Shown here one piece after another: positions 18,846 through 28,291 of a DNA stretch of 64,000 bases. The notes below the pieces were generated by a model, which saw nothing but the letters and a program-made list of their open reading frames with translations, did not search any database and was not told where the DNA came from. The stretch is from an uncultured Maribacter sp. (GTDB taxonomy: Bacteria > Bacteroidota > Bacteroidia > Flavobacteriales > Flavobacteriaceae), in NCBI RefSeq assembly GCF_947500985.1, contig NZ_CANMTX010000002.1, positions 186,001 to 250,000 of the forward strand. The letters are read 5' to 3'. How positions within the stretch are numbered: position 1 is the first letter of the stretch; each line of letters opens with the position of its first letter. Made by a program: the position numbers and the translations under genes.

Positions 18846-19889
18846 ATGAATATATTAATAACAGGAGGCGCAGGTTTTATTGGATCTCATGTAGTTAGAA
18901 GGTTTGTAAAGAATTATCCAAATTATAATATCTATAATCTTGATGCTTTGACCTATGCTGGCAACCTTGAGAATTTGAAAGATATTGATGATAAGCCTAA
19001 CTACAAGTTTATTAAAGGAGATATCGTAGACGAAAGTTTTATCAATAAGTTGTTTGCTGATGTTGACTTTGACGGGGTAATACATTTGGCTGCAGAATCT
19101 CATGTAGATAGGTCTATTGAAGACCCGCTTGCTTTTGTAAGAACAAATATTATTGGTACTGTAAACCTTTTAAATGCTGCTAAAAATGCATGGAAAGATA
19201 ATTTTGAAGGAAAACGATTTTATCATGTAAGCACAGATGAAGTTTATGGTGCTTTAGGTGAACAAGGCTTGTTTACAGAAACAACAGCATATGATCCAAA
19301 TTCACCATACTCTGCTTCCAAAGCAGGTTCTGATCATTTTGTAAGAGCCTATGGGGAAACATATGGTTTACCATATGTGATTACCAATTGTTCTAATAAC
19401 TATGGACCATATCATTTTCCAGAAAAGCTTATTCCACTATTCATAAATAATATAATGGAAAATAAATCTCTTCCAGTTTATGGCGACGGTAAATATACTC
19501 GAGATTGGCTTTTTGTGGAAGATCACGCAAGAGCCATTGATTTGGTTTTTCATAAAGGTAAAAATCACGACACCTATAATATCGGAGGTTTTAATGAATG
19601 GCAGAATATTGATTTAGTAAAATTACTCTGTTCAGTTATGGACAAAAAATTAAACAGAGCCGAAGGTGAATCAGAGAAGTTAATAGCCTACGTAAAAGAC
19701 AGACCAGGGCATGATTTAAGATATGCCATTGATGCTACTAAAATAAATAAGGAGCTAGGTTGGAAACCTTCTGTAACTTTTGAAGAAGGTCTAGAATTAA
19801 CGGTAGATTGGTACTTTGATAATTCAGATTGGTTAAGTCATGTTACCTCTGGTGATTATAAAGAATATTATAAAAAAATGTATACATAA
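18846..19889 (+). CDS. rfbB: dTDP-glucose 4,6-dehydratase
   Basis: 347 residues. An extended SDR enzyme, it converts dTDP-glucose to dTDP-4-keto-6-deoxyglucose. It shows the NAD motif GGAGFIGS at 7-14, [19 protein letters not shown] with the catalytic Asp-Glu pair, YSASKAG with the YxxxK catalytic pair, and [15 protein letters not shown]. It is the second step toward dTDP-L-rhamnose, and the other three genes follow in the order A, C, D. Spacing to rfbA is 25 nt. Confidence 0.96.
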   Translation: MNILITGGAGFIGSHVVRRFVKNYPNYNIYNLDALTYAGNLENLKDIDDKPNYKFIKGDIVDESFINKLFADVDFDGVIHLAAESHVDRSIEDPLAFVRTNIIGTVNLLNAAKNAWKDNFEGKRFYHVSTDEVYGALGEQGLFTETTAYDPNSPYSASKAGSDHFVRAYGETYGLPYVITNCSNNYGPYHFPEKLIPLFINNIMENKSLPVYGDGKYTRDWLFVEDHARAIDLVFHKGKNHDTYNIGGFNEWQNIDLVKLLCSVMDKKLNRAEGESEKLIAYVKDRPGHDLRYAIDATKINKELGWKPSVTFEEGLELTVDWYFDNSDWLSHVTSGDYKEYYKKMYT

Positions 19890-19914
19890 GTTTAACCATA
19901 TCAAACCAAAAAGT

Positions 19915-20784
19915 ATGAAAGGAATAATCTTGGCAGGAGGATCAGGAACTAGGCTTCACCCACTAACACTATCAGTTAGTAAACAGTTAATGCCTATTTA
20001 TGATAAACCGATGATTTACTATCCGTTGTCAACTTTAATGTATGCGGGTATTAAGGAAATTCTAATAATATCTACGCCAAAAGATTTACCACTTTTTGAA
20101 GATTTGCTTGGAGACGGGAAAAAATTTGGTTGCTCTTTTTCATATGCAGTTCAAGATGCTCCAAACGGGCTGGCTGAAGCTTTTATAATAGGTGCTGAAT
20201 TTATTGGCAAAGAGAAAGTTGCCCTTGTATTAGGAGATAATATATTTTATGGTTCTGGTTTGGCAAAACTATTACAGAGCAATAATGATCCAGTTGGTGG
20301 GATTATTTATGCTTATAGAGTTCATGATCCAGAAAGATATGGTGTAGTTGAATTTGATGAAAATGGCGTTGCAATTAGCATTGAAGAAAAACCTATTGAG
20401 CCAAGGTCTAATTTTGCGGTTCCGGGTATATACTTTTATGATAATAATGTAGTTGAAATAGCTGCCAACATAAAGCCTAGTCCAAGAGGTGAATTAGAAA
20501 TTACAGATATAAACAAAGAATACTTAAAACAAGGTAAACTAAGCGTAAGTATTTTGGATAGAGGTACAGCTTGGTTAGATACCGGTACATTTCAATCGTT
20601 AATGCAGGCTTCTCAATTTGTTGAGGTAATTGAAGAACGCCAGGGACTTAAGATTGGTGCAATTGAAGCTGCGGCTTATGAAATGGGATATATAGATAAA
20701 AATCAGTTTAAAGCGCTGGCAGAACCTTTAATGAAGAGTGGTTACGGCAAAAATCTTCTAGGTATTTTAAATAAAAATCAATGA
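19915..20784 (+). CDS. rfbA: glucose-1-phosphate thymidylyltransferase
   Basis: 289 residues from the ATG at 19915, the normal family length; a longer in-frame extension overlapping rfbB exists but lacks support. The enzyme joins dTTP and glucose-1-phosphate to dTDP-glucose. Nucleotide-binding [11 protein letters not shown] is at the N terminus, followed by [26 protein letters not shown] and the [11 protein letters not shown] block. The stop overlaps the rfbC start in ATGA. Confidence 0.96.
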   Translation: MKGIILAGGSGTRLHPLTLSVSKQLMPIYDKPMIYYPLSTLMYAGIKEILIISTPKDLPLFEDLLGDGKKFGCSFSYAVQDAPNGLAEAFIIGAEFIGKEKVALVLGDNIFYGSGLAKLLQSNNDPVGGIIYAYRVHDPERYGVVEFDENGVAISIEEKPIEPRSNFAVPGIYFYDNNVVEIAANIKPSPRGELEITDINKEYLKQGKLSVSILDRGTAWLDTGTFQSLMQASQFVEVIEERQGLKIGAIEAAAYEMGYIDKNQFKALAEPLMKSGYGKNLLGILNKNQ

Positions 20785-21326
20785 ATTTTATAGAGACTAA
20801 GTTAAAGGGTTGTTTTATTATAGAACCAACTTTATTTGCCGATGATAGAGGTTATTTCTTTGAATCGTTTAATGAAGAAAGATTTAATAAAGGCATTGGA
20901 ACAAACGTAGAATTTGTTCAAGACAATCAATCATTTTCTCAGCAAGGCGTTATAAGAGCAATTCATTATCAATTAGGAGAATATGCACAAGCAAAATTAG
21001 TTAGGGTTTTGCATGGAACTGTTATTGATGTAGCTGTTGATTTAAGAAAAAGTTCTCCTACTTATGGACAACATGTAGCTATTGAATTAAGTGGTGAAAA
21101 TAAAAGACAATTGTTTATTCCAAGAGGTTTTGGGCATGGTTTCTCTGTAGTATCTGAAACGGCTGAATTTTTCTATAAATGTGATAATTACTATAATAAA
21201 GAATCTGAAGGTGGAATCATTTTTAACGATTCAACTTTAGAGATAGATTGGAAAGTAGATTCGGATCAAATTAAAGTATCTGAAAAGGATTTAATCTTGC
21301 CAACTTTAAATAAGGCTAGATTATGA
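20781..21326 (+). CDS. rfbC: dTDP-4-dehydrorhamnose 3,5-epimerase
   Basis: 181 residues, cupin fold. It epimerises C3 and C5 of the 4-keto-6-deoxyhexose. The [10 protein letters not shown] motif, [17 protein letters not shown] with the catalytic His, [17 protein letters not shown] and [13 protein letters not shown] are all present. It overlaps both neighbours by 4 nt (ATGA), a sign of translational coupling in the rhamnose block. Confidence 0.96.
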   Translation: MNFIETKLKGCFIIEPTLFADDRGYFFESFNEERFNKGIGTNVEFVQDNQSFSQQGVIRAIHYQLGEYAQAKLVRVLHGTVIDVAVDLRKSSPTYGQHVAIELSGENKRQLFIPRGFGHGFSVVSETAEFFYKCDNYYNKESEGGIIFNDSTLEIDWKVDSDQIKVSEKDLILPTLNKARL

Positions 21327-22183
21327 AAAATATCCTTGTAACGGGAGGTAATGGACAACTAGCTACCTGTCTTAAAGAAGTAAGCGAGGAGCAAGGTGAT
21401 TTAAATTTTCTTTTTGTTAGTTCTAAGCAATTAGATATAACAGATTATAATGCAGTTAATGATTTTTTTAAGAAGAATGATATCTCTTATTGCATTAATT
21501 GTGCAGCCTATACAGCCGTTGATAAAGCAGAAACTGATATAGAAGCTGCTACAAAGGTTAATGTTGTTGGTGCTAGAAACCTTTCTAAAGTTTGTAGTTT
21601 ATTTAATACGATATTAATACATATCTCAACAGATTTTGTTTTTGACGGGGAGAAAACTTCTTTGTATTCTGAGGAAGATAAGGAAACCCCTATCTGTGTT
21701 TACGGGCAAACTAAGCTTAAAGGTGAAATTGCTATAGCCGAATCTTGGGAGAAACATATAATAATTAGAACTTCATGGCTATATTCAGAGTATGGTAATA
21801 ATTTTTTAAAAACTATGCTTAGATTAGGTGCAGAAAGAGATAGTTTAGGAGTTGTTGCTGATCAAATAGGCACACCAACCTATGCCGTAGATTTAGTAGA
21901 AGTTATTATTGCTGTTATAAATATGAAAGAACCTGAATTTGGAGTTTTTCATTATAGTAATGAGGGAGTTGCTAGTTGGTATGATTTTGCTGAAGCCATA
22001 TTTGATATTAGTAAAACTAAAGTTGAATTATCACCAATAAGAACTGAAGCATACCCAACACCAGCTAAAAGACCTACATTTAGTGTAATGGATAAGTCAA
22101 AAATTAAATTGAGTCTAGGTATTAAAATACCTTATTGGAGGGAAAGTTTAAGGGAGTGTATTTTAACAATAAAATCGTTTTAG
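21323..22183 (+). CDS. rfbD: dTDP-4-dehydrorhamnose reductase
   Basis: 286 residues. It is an SDR reductase for the last step to dTDP-L-rhamnose. It shows the GGNGQLA nucleotide motif, NCAAYTAVDKAE, STDFVFDG, the YGQTKLKGE catalytic YxxxK, RTSWLYSEYGNNF and the C-terminal RPTFSVMDKSK. It ends 19 nt before the GpsA-TagD fusion gene. From here the sequence becomes visibly more AT-rich, as is common in serotype-type glycan regions. Confidence 0.95.
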   Translation: MKNILVTGGNGQLATCLKEVSEEQGDLNFLFVSSKQLDITDYNAVNDFFKKNDISYCINCAAYTAVDKAETDIEAATKVNVVGARNLSKVCSLFNTILIHISTDFVFDGEKTSLYSEEDKETPICVYGQTKLKGEIAIAESWEKHIIIRTSWLYSEYGNNFLKTMLRLGAERDSLGVVADQIGTPTYAVDLVEVIIAVINMKEPEFGVFHYSNEGVASWYDFAEAIFDISKTKVELSPIRTEAYPTPAKRPTFSVMDKSKIKLSLGIKIPYWRESLRECILTIKSF

Positions 22184-22202
22184 GAAAATAATAAAGTAGA
22201 AA

Positions 22203-23564
22203 ATGAAAATATTAATTTTAGGTGGCGGAGCATTTGGTACAGCTGTAGGTAGTCAATTGGCGTATAATTCCTTAAATGAAATATATCTTTTTCAAAGATC
22301 TTCTTCTAGACATGAAGAACTGGTGAAAGAACATACAAACCATACTTATTTTCCTAATAAAAAATTAAATCCAGCTCTAAAATCTACAATTGATTATAAA
22401 TACATAAACCAATTTACTGTTATAATGATTGCCTTGCCGACTAAATTTATAGCAGGGGAATTAGAAAAAATAAAACCTTATTTGAAGAAAGATGTACTAA
22501 TTGTAAACTTATCTAAAGGTATTTTAAATAATAATAAAACTATTGTTGAATTAATTCGAGAAGTTTTATCTGTTGATAACGTTGTATCGTTAAAAGGAGC
22601 ATCATTTGCATCTGAAATGATAGATTCTGCACCAACTCTGTTGACTTTAGGTTATGATTATAAGGAGCAGTATAATATAATAACTAGTATTATAAAGAAT
22701 ACTAACATCTATATTGATTATACTACTGATATCAGAGGTGTAGAACTGTTAAGTGCACTTAAAAATATTTACGCAATTTTTCTTGGTTATGTTGATGGTC
22801 AATATAACTCAGCGAACACGAGGTTTATGATATTAACAAAGTGTTTTGCAGAGATTAAAATTATATTAAAGGGACTTGGAGGAAGGGAAGAAACCTTGCT
22901 TTTAAGTGCAGGATTTGGAGACTTAGGTTTAACAGCATTAAATGATTTAAGCAGAAATAGAACTTTGGGACTATTAATTGGTAAAGGTTTTTTTAATTCA
23001 GACTTTACTAATCATTCAGTTGTATTAGAAGGAATTAAAACATTAAATATGATTGATGAGGCAATGCCAGACTTATTAAAGAAAAGGTTGCCCATTTTTA
23101 CGCGTATGGCAAACTTTTTTAATAGCCCTTCAGAAAATAAAATGGATATTGTTTTTGATGAGTTAATGGAAAACAATTATAAAACAGTTCTTACCTATGG
23201 CACGTTTGACCTTTTTCATTACGGGCATGTTGAGATATTAAGAAGAGCAAAATCTTTAGGAGACCGACTTGTTGTAGGTCTTTCTACAGATGAATTTAAC
23301 TTGTTGAAAGGTAAAAAATGTGAATTTTCTTTTGATAAAAGAAAGAGAATGCTTGAATCTATAGAGTATGTTGATTTAGTGATTCCTGAAAATGAATGGG
23401 AACAAAAAGTAGATGATGTGACCAAGAATAATGTTGACATTTTTGTGATGGGAGATGATTGGCGTGGAAAATTCGATTTTCTTTCAGAATTTTGTCAAGT
23501 ACATTATTTTGAAAGGACTGAAGGTATTTCTACAACAAAGCTTAAGTCCATACTTAAAGATTAA
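22203..23564 (+). CDS. fused glycerol-3-phosphate dehydrogenase and glycerol-3-phosphate cytidylyltransferase
   Basis: 453 residues forming two complete enzymes in one chain. Residues 1 to about 315 match NAD(P)-dependent sn-glycerol-3-phosphate dehydrogenase (GpsA): GGGAFGTAVG at the N terminus, VNLSKGI, the catalytic Lys in SALKNIYAI and GFGDLGLTALND. Residues 325-453 match TagD/GCT cytidylyltransferase: TYGTFDLFHYGH with the HxGH site, VVGLSTDEFN and RTEGISTTKLK. Together they would convert dihydroxyacetone phosphate plus CTP to CDP-glycerol. The downstream CDP-glycerol phosphotransferase would use that product. There is no internal stop or frameshift, so this is a true fusion. I do not recall such a fusion as a described enzyme. 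Confidence 0.92.
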   Translation: MKILILGGGAFGTAVGSQLAYNSLNEIYLFQRSSSRHEELVKEHTNHTYFPNKKLNPALKSTIDYKYINQFTVIMIALPTKFIAGELEKIKPYLKKDVLIVNLSKGILNNNKTIVELIREVLSVDNVVSLKGASFASEMIDSAPTLLTLGYDYKEQYNIITSIIKNTNIYIDYTTDIRGVELLSALKNIYAIFLGYVDGQYNSANTRFMILTKCFAEIKIILKGLGGREETLLLSAGFGDLGLTALNDLSRNRTLGLLIGKGFFNSDFTNHSVVLEGIKTLNMIDEAMPDLLKKRLPIFTRMANFFNSPSENKMDIVFDELMENNYKTVLTYGTFDLFHYGHVEILRRAKSLGDRLVVGLSTDEFNLLKGKKCEFSFDKRKRMLESIEYVDLVIPENEWEQKVDDVTKNNVDIFVMGDDWRGKFDFLSEFCQVHYFERTEGISTTKLKSILKD

Positions 23565-23579
23565 TAAATTACTTTTTTA

Positions 23580-24782
23580 ATGTACTCAAATCTTTTTAAA
23601 TATTTTACTTACTTAATTTTTATGCCGTTTTGGTATTTGCAATTACTAATATCAAGAAATAAAAAACTGTGGATATTTGGAGCATGGTATGGAGAAAGGT
23701 TTTCTGACAATAGTATGTATTTATTCAAGTACATTCATGAGAATTATCCCGATATTAGAGCGATTTGGATTACCACAAATAAAGACATATTTAATTCTAA
23801 TAAGACTTTAGGTTATGAAACCTATATGAAATGGAGCCTTAAAGGTGTTTGGTATTGCTTAAAAGCAAAATTCGTATTCGTTACATCAAGAAAACAAGAC
23901 GTAAATGAATTTTTTATTAACGGATCTACTACCGTAAACCTATGGCATGGTAGTCCCTTAAAGAAAATAGGAGCTGATGATAAATACTCTCAAGTAAATA
24001 GTTTTTTTTATAGTAAAATAGTTAAAAATATATTTTCTATTTCTTACGAATTTAATTATGATTTTGTTATTTCTAATGCTGCGGTTTTTACAGATAAAAT
24101 GGCTGCTTCATTTAAAGTTGATAATACTCAGGTATTGGAAACCGGGTGTCCAAGAAATGATGTTTTTTATAATACTAAGAAAGATTCGTTCAATTTAAAT
24201 GTTCTGGAACGTTTTCCAAATGCCAAATTAGTTTATTATTTACCTACTTTTAGAAATAGTGAAACGCCTAAGAATATATTTACTCAACCAGATTTTAATA
24301 TCAATTTTATTGAAGATTTTTTAAGAAAAGAGAATATTGTCTTAATAAATAAGGGTCACTTTGTCGAGTCAAAAAAGGGAATTACGTCTACAAACCCTCT
24401 ATCTAGAATAATTCATTTAAAGGATAGTGATACTACATCTGATATTAACTTTATGCTTAAAGATGCGGATGCCTTAATAACCGACTATTCTAGTGTGTTT
24501 TTTGATTTTTTGTTGACAGAAAGACCTATGATTTTTGCAGCTTTTGATTTGCAAGAATACATGTCTCAATCAAGGGAACTTTATTTTGAATATGACAATG
24601 CTATATCAGGTCCAATGGCAAAAAACTGGAAGGAAATTATGTTTCACTTGAAGAATGTTTGGTGTGACATTAATAATAATATATTGATCAAGGAAAAAAA
24701 CACATTGTATAATAAATACCATGATGCTAATAATTCTGAAAGAGTAGTTCAATCTTTAATAGGTCTTTCAAATAAAAAATGA
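23580..24782 (+). CDS. CDP-glycerol glycerophosphotransferase family protein
   Basis: 400 residues of the TagB/TagF type. A short hydrophobic N-terminal segment (FMPFWYLQLLI) is followed by the GT-B domain with NLWHGSPLKKIG near 120 (catalytic His), YLPTFRNS, the TDYSSVFFDFLL motif near 300 and RPMIF. These enzymes move glycerol phosphate from CDP-glycerol onto a lipid-linked glycan or polymer, classically wall teichoic acid in Gram-positives. In this Gram-negative locus it probably decorates or links the repeat unit. CDP-glycerol should come from the fusion enzyme 15 nt upstream. Its stop overlaps the next start by 4 nt. Confidence 0.9.
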   Translation: MYSNLFKYFTYLIFMPFWYLQLLISRNKKLWIFGAWYGERFSDNSMYLFKYIHENYPDIRAIWITTNKDIFNSNKTLGYETYMKWSLKGVWYCLKAKFVFVTSRKQDVNEFFINGSTTVNLWHGSPLKKIGADDKYSQVNSFFYSKIVKNIFSISYEFNYDFVISNAAVFTDKMAASFKVDNTQVLETGCPRNDVFYNTKKDSFNLNVLERFPNAKLVYYLPTFRNSETPKNIFTQPDFNINFIEDFLRKENIVLINKGHFVESKKGITSTNPLSRIIHLKDSDTTSDINFMLKDADALITDYSSVFFDFLLTERPMIFAAFDLQEYMSQSRELYFEYDNAISGPMAKNWKEIMFHLKNVWCDINNNILIKEKNTLYNKYHDANNSERVVQSLIGLSNKK

Positions 24783-25699
24783 GAATACAAGTTTATTTTA
24801 TTTCCATTTTTCTATTACTCTTTTTAAGTTGTTATAAGGAAGATTCACTTATTTTGGATATAGAATTATTTCCTGATAGAACTCAAGACTTTACCTTGTG
24901 GCAGTTAGATCAGTATAAAGATGTTTCGCAAATGGGATATATAATTAAAACTGATGATGATAAAACTATTGTAATTGATGGTGGAGATAGTAATATCTCA
25001 GATTTATTATATAATTACATTTTACAACTTGGCGGTACTGTTCATTATTGGGTAATTACTCACCCTCATAAAGACCATGCAGGTGCTTTAAATTCTATTC
25101 TATCTAAAAATGAAATAAATATAAACATAGAAAGCGTTATTTATTCAAGGTTAGATTTAGAACTAATTAGAGTTCATGAAGAGCTTTCTCATTCTTTTGC
25201 CAACGAATTCTATACCCGTATTGATAAAACAGATATTCAACAGCTAGAACCATTAATTGGCGATGTGCTAAATTTAGGTGAGGGAGTGGAATTAAACATA
25301 TTAGGTATTAAAAACCCAAAAATTTTAATTAATCATGTTAACAACTCATCTTTGGTGTTTCAAGTGAAAAGTAAAACTAAAAGTGTTTTATTTGTTGGGG
25401 ATCTTGGTATTGAAGGTGGTGAAATTGTTTTAAATAATAACGAATTGGCATCTTTACAATCCAATTATATACAAATGTCCCACCACGGACAGGATGGTGT
25501 ATCAAAAGATTTTTATTCTGCAATTGCTGCAAATATTGCACTTTGGCCTACGCCTAAATGGCTATGGGAAAATAACTTGGATGCAAAAGGTTATGACAGT
25601 GGTCCATGGAAAACATTAATTGTTAAAAATTGGATGGATGAATTAGGCGTGAGCCGTAATATAGTTGCAGGCATAGAAGGAACAATACAAATAGACTAA
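24779..25699 (+). CDS. MBL-fold (ComEC-like) hydrolase lipoprotein
   Basis: 306 residues. A lipoprotein signal ends at Cys18 (LLFLSC) and is followed by YKED, matching the X-K-(D/E)2 export signal of surface lipoproteins in Bacteroidetes. The metallo-beta-lactamase core shows VIDGGDSN, the metal motif THPHKDHAG (HxHxDH), LFVGDLG and MSHHGQDG. The SHHG form is shared with ComEC-type MBL domains, but there are no ComEC membrane segments, so a competence role is unlikely. It is coupled by ATGA to the CDP-glycerol transferase. A phosphodiesterase acting on glycerol-phosphate glycans outside the cell is a plausible role, by analogy with MBL-fold teichoic acid esterases, but is unproven. Confidence 0.8.
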   Translation: MRIQVYFISIFLLLFLSCYKEDSLILDIELFPDRTQDFTLWQLDQYKDVSQMGYIIKTDDDKTIVIDGGDSNISDLLYNYILQLGGTVHYWVITHPHKDHAGALNSILSKNEININIESVIYSRLDLELIRVHEELSHSFANEFYTRIDKTDIQQLEPLIGDVLNLGEGVELNILGIKNPKILINHVNNSSLVFQVKSKTKSVLFVGDLGIEGGEIVLNNNELASLQSNYIQMSHHGQDGVSKDFYSAIAANIALWPTPKWLWENNLDAKGYDSGPWKTLIVKNWMDELGVSRNIVAGIEGTIQID

Positions 25700-25703
25700 A
25701 TTA

Positions 25704-27116
25704 ATGGCAACTGTATCTAAGAATATTTTTTGGCAATCTATAGCCGCATTTCTTCAAATATATACAGGAGGTATTGTTTTTATTTTGCTTGCTAAAATAA
25801 TGACCATTGAGGAGTTTGGAATTTTAAGTTTTGGTTTTTCATTTTCAACATTACTAGCAACTTGTTTAGATTTTGGTCAGTCTTTAATGATTATGAAAGA
25901 TTATCCTCAAAAGCTATTTCCAAATAGTGAGTATATCTTAAACTCTCTTGCCCAAAAAATTGTACTTATTGTATTTTTTTGTGGTCTATTTCTATTGTAT
26001 CTATATGTGTTTTATGCAGGTGAATGGCTAGTTATAGGTCAGTTGTTTGTCTTATTTGCTGTTGTAAGTGCTTATGTACTTTATTTACAAGCAGTATTAA
26101 GAGTTAAGAATAAATTTAAAGATGCATCATTTTCAATAATAGCCTATGCGACTGTAATTTCATTACTTGTTTTTTTAATTTATAAGGATCAATTAACAAC
26201 AATTGAATTTATTAAGTATATGATTGTTGCAAAGCTATTTCAATTAGTAGTTACTATATTATACTGTAAAGAAATTTTTATTAAAAATTGGTTTAATGTA
26301 GGGATACAAAAACATTTATTAAAATACAGTTGGTCTTATGGTGCACATTTTATTTTTGGCACATTTTATTTTACTGTCGACACACAAATAATAGCGTTAT
26401 TACTAAATGCAGAAGATGTTGCTTTGTATCAATCAATATTCAGAATAATATATATATTCTTAATAGTTTCAGACGTGGCGTCTAACGTGCTTTTGCCATA
26501 CCTTTCATCAAAGTATGCTAATGATCAATCTATTGATGAATTATCAGGTAATGTACTTTACTTACTACTTGTCTTAGGTAGTTCTCTGTTTTTGTTTTTT
26601 ACATTTTTTTACAGGGAAATAATAAATATTTTATACACTGCCGAATATATAGAAGCGTATCCTTTAGTTTTACCTTTAAGCATAGTAATATTATTGCGTA
26701 CAAGTGCTTCTATTTATGGTACATTACTTACAATTTCAAATAATCAGGTAAATAGAGTGAAGGTGGTATTTTTAAGCATGATAGCAAGTATAGCCTTTAA
26801 TTTAATAATAATACCGTATTATGGAATTGTTGGGTCTGCTTGGATAAGTGTTATCGTTCATTTGCTATTATTTGTTGGTTATCAATGGTATTCTAGAATA
26901 GATTTTCCGAAAATTAATATTATAACAGCTCCAAATGTTACTGTGGTTTTGATAGCATTTTTATTTGTGGTATTAGACAGACTAATAAATATTCATAATA
27001 TTTATTTAAGTATTTTTATGTTTGTTTTTTGGGGAATTTTAATTGCCTTTTTAATGAAAAAACATCAAAAACTAACTATTCTAAACAAAATACTCAAAGA
27101 CAAGGGTGTTGTATAA
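25704..27116 (+). CDS. polysaccharide flippase (Wzx-type)
   Basis: 470 residues with about 12-14 predicted membrane helices and the opening VSKNIFWQSIAAFLQIYTGGI, typical of the oligosaccharide flippase (MATE/MVF-related) family. It should move the lipid-linked repeat unit across the inner membrane. It starts 4 nt after the MBL lipoprotein gene and ends 11 nt before the polymerase-like gene, matching the Wzx/Wzy order. The specific substrate cannot be told from sequence. Confidence 0.87.
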   Translation: MATVSKNIFWQSIAAFLQIYTGGIVFILLAKIMTIEEFGILSFGFSFSTLLATCLDFGQSLMIMKDYPQKLFPNSEYILNSLAQKIVLIVFFCGLFLLYLYVFYAGEWLVIGQLFVLFAVVSAYVLYLQAVLRVKNKFKDASFSIIAYATVISLLVFLIYKDQLTTIEFIKYMIVAKLFQLVVTILYCKEIFIKNWFNVGIQKHLLKYSWSYGAHFIFGTFYFTVDTQIIALLLNAEDVALYQSIFRIIYIFLIVSDVASNVLLPYLSSKYANDQSIDELSGNVLYLLLVLGSSLFLFFTFFYREIINILYTAEYIEAYPLVLPLSIVILLRTSASIYGTLLTISNNQVNRVKVVFLSMIASIAFNLIIIPYYGIVGSAWISVIVHLLLFVGYQWYSRIDFPKINIITAPNVTVVLIAFLFVVLDRLINIHNIYLSIFMFVFWGILIAFLMKKHQKLTILNKILKDKGVV

Positions 27117-27127
27117 TTAAATTTTAG

Positions 27128-28291
27128 ATGTACAGACTATTACGTAATCCATTATACATTTATTTGATAGGATTTACATTTTCATTTCTAGTTTATATGC
27201 TAGATTGGAGTGCATTGTATCCAAAGATTTCTGTAATGATGATAGTTTTCTTTACTATTACGTTTATTTCTTTTGGTTTTTTTGGATTAATGGTAGACTA
27301 TCTCAAATTGGTTCGCAAAACATTCTCAAAGACCAAAACAAAGCTAATTATTCAATGTGCTTTTATTTTGCTATTTTTTTATTTGGTAGAATTTGTTGTT
27401 GAAGGTGGTATTCCTTTGCTATCTAAATTATTAAATCAAACAGGAGTCCATTATTTAGAATTTGGTATTCCAATACTGCACGGTATTTTAATTTCTTTTA
27501 ATTCTTTTCTTATAGCACATACTTTCTCCACGTATTTATCAACTAAAAATAAAAACCTTTTAAAGATAAATTTTCTTTTATATATACCTGCATTATTATT
27601 TTTAAGTAGAAGTATATTAATGCTAGGTCTTCTATCTTCTATTTTTATTTATATTCATTACTCCAATAATTTAAAGTTTAAAAATCAAATTAAACTTTTG
27701 TTTTTAGGCGCGGGAGCACTTTATTTATTTGGAGTACTTGGTAACCTTAGGTCTGGAGGCGATTATATCTATGATCAAAGTATGGCTAATGAAGATTTTA
27801 TGGAATCTTCAATTCCTAAAGAGTTTTATTGGACATACTTGTATGTAGCATCTCCACTTGCTAATTTTCAGAATACGGTTGATAAGACAGGTAAAGTAGA
27901 TAAAGATTTTGTTGGATTTATTTTCTACGAAAATCTTCCACAAATAATTTCTAAAAACCTGGGAGGACCTTTTAATATTGTACAAAGAGATTTGAAAAGG
28001 CTAATACCTTGGTTAACCGTAGGTACAACTTATGCAAAATCTATTTCATATTTAGGTTGGCTTGGGCCCTATTTACTCTTTATCTTTAATCTATTAATAT
28101 ATTTAGCGATACTATTGTTTTTAGTACCGAAGAGCAGTAGTTATCATATAACAACCTTGTCGATACTCTCGGTAATAATTTTGTTAAATATTTTTGCCAA
28201 TATGTTAGTTGTAACAGGCATTTCATTTCAACTAGCTTATTGTGTTATTTTCGCTTTTTTTGAAAACAAAAAAATTGTCATAAAATCATGA
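27128..28291 (+). CDS. O-antigen polymerase-like membrane protein (Wzy-type)
   Basis: 387 residues with about 10-11 predicted helices and a larger extracytoplasmic loop around 215-300 (MANEDFMESSIPKEFYW onward). This topology and context fit an oligosaccharide repeat-unit polymerase; such proteins share little sequence, so the call rests on topology and on the position between flippase and glycosyltransferase. The stop overlaps the next start (ATGA). Confidence 0.75.
   Translation: MYRLLRNPLYIYLIGFTFSFLVYMLDWSALYPKISVMMIVFFTITFISFGFFGLMVDYLKLVRKTFSKTKTKLIIQCAFILLFFYLVEFVVEGGIPLLSKLLNQTGVHYLEFGIPILHGILISFNSFLIAHTFSTYLSTKNKNLLKINFLLYIPALLFLSRSILMLGLLSSIFIYIHYSNNLKFKNQIKLLFLGAGALYLFGVLGNLRSGGDYIYDQSMANEDFMESSIPKEFYWTYLYVASPLANFQNTVDKTGKVDKDFVGFIFYENLPQIISKNLGGPFNIVQRDLKRLIPWLTVGTTYAKSISYLGWLGPYLLFIFNLLIYLAILLFLVPKSSSYHITTLSILSVIILLNIFANMLVVTGISFQLAYCVIFAFFENKKIVIKS

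Noticed and set aside
19840-19914. N-terminal extension of rfbA overlapping rfbB
   Set aside because: The ATG at 19915 gives the exact family start and length; the extension is an open frame by chance.
24779-25699. Competence protein ComEC
   Set aside because: Only the MBL domain is present; the membrane channel and OB domain are missing and the protein has a lipoprotein signal.
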